Positions 61,642 through 64,000 of a stretch of DNA of 64,000 nucleotides are shown piece after piece (positions within the stretch are counted from its first letter, which is position 1; each line of letters opens with the position of its first letter). The position numbers and the translations under genes were made by a program. The notes beneath the pieces were generated by a model, which saw only the letters and a list, made by a program, of their open reading frames with translations, was not told the origin of the DNA and made no database searches. The DNA lies in the NCBI RefSeq assembly GCF_033963835.1, contig NZ_JAXBME010000005.1:1-64000 (forward strand), written 5' to 3'. The stretch is from Cytobacillus sp. IB215665 (GTDB lineage: Bacteria; Bacillota; Bacilli; Bacillales; SM2101).

Positions 61642-62649
61642 ATGGGTAAGCCGATATTTTTTGTGAAAAAGAAAGGGTTATTTACAACATATCAAGATTT
61701 AGGTCGATACGGCTACCAAAAATATGGCGTACCTGTATCCGGTGCAATGGATCAATTAGCATTAAAGGTCGGGAACTTATTAGTTGGTAATTCTATTCGT
61801 GAAGCGGGAATTGAAATTACGATGCTTGGACCATTATTAGTTGCAGAAAATAGATGTCTCATAGCAATCACCGGCGCTCATTTAGGAGCAAAAATAAACG
61901 GCAATCCAGCACCATTGTGGAAAGCATTGTTGTTGAACAAAGGTGATGAACTTTCATTCTCTAGTCCGCAGGAAGGTATGCGTGCATATATCACTGTAGC
62001 TGGTGGCTTTGATGTGCGTACAGTAATGGGAAGTAAATCAACTTATGAAAAGGCTGATATAGGGCAAGCAATCGATGATGGAGATATTATAAAATGTAAT
62101 AATTCATATGAAGAGCACACTGAATCAAAGTTACTTCAGAACAGTAATGTAATGCCAAGCCGTTGGCTTGCAACACATACTGTCCCTACATACGGTAAAC
62201 ATATTGTTGCTCGCATCATTAGTAGCCCCCATACTGAACAATTCACGAGCACAAGTTTAAAAACATTCGTTCAAACTACATATACTGTCAAACAAGCTGA
62301 TCGCATGGGCTATCGCTTAACATCTCCTACACCCATTGCACATAACAACGGTGCGGACATCATTTCTGAACCAATACCAGTAGGGACAATCCAAATACCT
62401 GCAAACGGTCAACCTATTATTTTAATGTCCGATCGACAAACGATTGGTGGCTATACAACGATAGGAACGGTCATCACGGCTGACTTACCAAAAATCGCAC
62501 AGCTCCCACCAGGTGGCACGATTCAATTTCAAGCTGTTACTGTAGGTGAAGCACATATGTTAATAAAAGAAGAACGCGCGATGCTTGCTCAAATCGCTTT
62601 AGGCGTAACTGGAAGTGCGGCACAGGCGTTAGCGCTTATAAATGAATGA
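61642..62649 (+). CDS. pxpC: 5-oxoprolinase subunit PxpC
   Basis: PxpC is the biotin-carboxylase-like carbamoyltransferase-type subunit of the KipA family. The 335-residue protein has TTYQDLGRYGYQKYGVPVSGAMD near residues 14-36, GIEITMLGP, ITGAHLGAKING near 75 and ADRMGYRLTSPTP near 223. The start overlaps the pxpA region closely, and the ATG lacks a strong site of its own, as expected in a coupled operon. Confidence 0.95.
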   Translation: MGKPIFFVKKKGLFTTYQDLGRYGYQKYGVPVSGAMDQLALKVGNLLVGNSIREAGIEITMLGPLLVAENRCLIAITGAHLGAKINGNPAPLWKALLLNKGDELSFSSPQEGMRAYITVAGGFDVRTVMGSKSTYEKADIGQAIDDGDIIKCNNSYEEHTESKLLQNSNVMPSRWLATHTVPTYGKHIVARIISSPHTEQFTSTSLKTFVQTTYTVKQADRMGYRLTSPTPIAHNNGADIISEPIPVGTIQIPANGQPIILMSDRQTIGGYTTIGTVITADLPKIAQLPPGGTIQFQAVTVGEAHMLIKEERAMLAQIALGVTGSAAQALALINE

Positions 62650-62716
62650 GCGAGATGTATCGTAAGTGTACTTGGTGTAAGTTCTATTGAACTTGAGGGT
62701 ATGAAGGAATTGTTGG

Positions 62717-62905
62717 GTCGGACAGTAAAATACAAAAGTTGGACAGTAAAGCAGCTAGTTTGGACAGTAAAACAGCGAACTCGGACAGTAAAGCAGTGAA
62801 CTCGGACAGTAAAACACCAAAATTGGATAGTAAAACAGTTAATTCGGACAGTAAAGAACCAAAGTTGGACAGTAAAACAGCAAAATCGGACAGTAAGCCA
62901 CAAAA
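62717..62905 (+). repeat. 21-bp direct repeat array after pxpC
   Basis: Nine units of exactly 21 bases, consensus nTYGGACAGTAAARCAnnRAA, lie between pxpC and dgkB. The frame that starts upstream at 62697 stays open through all of them, giving LDSKAAS, LDSKTAN, SDSKAVN and so on, ending GIEIV-stop at 62924. No good ribosome site precedes it. The units resemble those at 28486-28632. Confidence 0.85.
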
Positions 62906-63647
62906 TGGAATTGAGATTGTCTAAATTTCAGTAAGTTGAAATAAATATTCAAGGTTTGATTGCTGCTTTCCTACTAAAATTCGCCTCCTATCATTTCAAT
63001 TTTACAGATTTAACAGTTGAAGCTTGTTAAGGTCCCCTGAACAGGGGAGAATTTTACTTTTCTTATGGCGTTTTTCAACTGCTCGTCCCTACCTTCATCT
63101 CCCCATTAACATTTCTGCAAGTGGATAAAATAATAATTATCAGTCAACAAATGTATATCTAGATCAACAATTTTACGAGGGTGAATTTTTTTAGGGGTTC
63201 TAATCAATTTAGGTGAAAATATAGTAAAAAAGCAAATGTGCCAATATATTCATAAAATCTTTAGTTGCTTTTCTTATCTTAAATGTTTGCAGCGCATAGT
63301 TCTTCTTGGTAATAATCCCTGTAACTGGGTGAGAGAAAATTCAATTTAGAAAAAATATTTCAAGTGTCACCGAATGTTCAAATACAGTTGTCGTTATGTT
63401 AGGAAGACAATTATCCAATAATTTTTGTATTTGATGTAGAAAGGAATGATCTTTTTGTATGAACTGCTAAAGACAAACATACATATAAAAATATATAGAA
63501 TTATATAAGATAAAATTGATCATTTTGTACAAAATGTATATAGCATAAAGATTTATAAATTCTTTGCATCAAAACAATCTTTGAGCTATGATGTTAAATG
63601 ATGGAATGGAAACGCCAAGAGACATAATAACAAATAGGATGATGGGT
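62906..63647. other. AT-rich intergenic region before dgkB
   Basis: I see no gene in these 742 bases. A small hairpin (CCCCTG-AA-CAGGGG, about 63034-63047) followed by ATTTTACTTTTC could end pxpC transcription. The dgkB promoter must be at the right end, but I could not pick a consensus pair. Confidence 0.45.
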
Positions 63648-64000
63648 ATGAAAAGAGCGCGAATTATATATAATCCAACATCAGGACGTGAAGCATTTAA
63701 GAAGCATTTACCTGAAGTACTTCAGCGGCTTGAACAAGCTGGCTATGAAACCTCATGTCATGCTACAACGGGTGAAGGTGATGCAACGAAGGCCGCACAA
63801 ATTGCTGTTAAGAGACGTTATAACCTTGTAGTAGCAGCTGGTGGAGATGGAACAATTAACGAGGTTGTGAATGGAATTGCAGAACAGCAATACCGTCCTA
63901 AATTAGGGATTATACCGGTAGGAACAACGAATGATTTTGCGAGAGCAATCGGTGTGCCTCGGTCAATTAATGCAGCTTGTGATATTCTCGTCGAAGGTGA
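63648..64000 (+). CDS. dgkB: Diacylglycerol kinase DgkB, N-terminal part
   Basis: The first 117 codons of a lipid kinase are present; the gene runs past the window end. Seen are RIIYNPTSGREAFKK at the start, VVAAGGDGTINEVVNG near residue 66 (the catalytic GGDGT) and GIIPVGTTNDFARAIG near 93. DgkB phosphorylates diacylglycerol for lipoteichoic acid turnover in Bacillus. It is yerQ in B. subtilis and closes the yer region there too. GGATGATGGG lies before the ATG. Confidence 0.96.
   Translation, partial: MKRARIIYNPTSGREAFKKHLPEVLQRLEQAGYETSCHATTGEGDATKAAQIAVKRRYNLVVAAGGDGTINEVVNGIAEQQYRPKLGIIPVGTTNDFARAIGVPRSINAACDILVEG

Noticed and set aside
62589-62903. Minus-strand frame of 104 codons over the 21-bp array
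   Set aside because: It overlaps the end of pxpC and comes from the array period; no ribosome site.
62717-62905. CRISPR array
   Set aside because: Units follow each other with no spacers, and no cas genes are in the window.

Overview
The window is low-GC Firmicute DNA, almost certainly from a member of the Bacillaceae. Evidence includes the purEKBCSQLFMNHD order, the yerA-yerB-yerC-pcrB-pcrA-ligA-camS block, gatCAB and dgkB at the right edge, strong AGGAGG ribosome sites, a T-box leader and a purine riboswitch. This follows the Bacillus subtilis purE-to-yerQ backbone but differs from it in detail, so it is not B. subtilis itself. I cannot name the species.

Layout: (1) 1-300 is the 3' end of an rRNA operon (23S tail, 5S, terminator). 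(2) 440-931 holds four tandem copies of a 124-bp hairpin repeat. (3) Next come a small heat-shock protein (minus strand) and yebG. (4) 1685-15149 is the complete 12-gene purine operon, controlled by two PurBoxes and a guanine-type riboswitch with a terminator; three reverse copies of the 124-bp repeat interrupt it between purH and purD. (5) 15112-26082 carries a tiny membrane-peptide gene antisense to the purD end, a DUF2892 gene, yerA, yerB, yerC, and the pcrB-pcrA-ligA-camS operon (lipid-precursor synthesis, DNA helicase, DNA ligase, lipoprotein). (6) 26323-29761 carries rocA with a palindromic promoter and a possible cre site, then a tryptophan T-box and a divergent trpS. (7) 30 kb to 36.3 kb is accessory: an XRE regulator with 28-residue repeats, decayed genes, a membrane hydrolase, a phosphotransferase, a cysteine hydrolase and an M1 peptidase. 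(8) 36670-39876 is gatCAB, the tRNA amidotransferase. (9) 40-59 kb is a second accessory zone. It has two DinB proteins, heme O synthase, a cupin, YjdM, DUF817, a MocR-like regulator lacking its PLP lysine, a TetR regulator with two HTH units, a PadR-HAAS-serine hydrolase operon, other hydrolases, FabH and several pseudogenes. (10) 59371-62649 is pcp-pxpB-pxpA-pxpC, a route that releases and opens 5-oxoproline. (11) 63648 onward is the start of dgkB.

The intergenic DNA is rich in repeats. Three families recur: the 124-bp hairpin repeat; a 135-160 bp MITE-like element with terminal inverted repeats, seen at least seven times from 19 kb to 52 kb; and a 21-bp direct repeat in two arrays (28.5 kb and 62.7 kb) that stays open as a heptapeptide repeat. 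Decayed genes (two phosphotransferase or acetyltransferase remnants, an SDR tail, a beta-helix remnant and others) cluster in the accessory zones. This fits repeated gene gain and loss between conserved housekeeping blocks.

No complete new multi-gene defence or mobile system is evident. The best candidates for undescribed biology are the XRE repeat protein, the lysine-less MocR protein, the double-HTH TetR protein and the repeat families.
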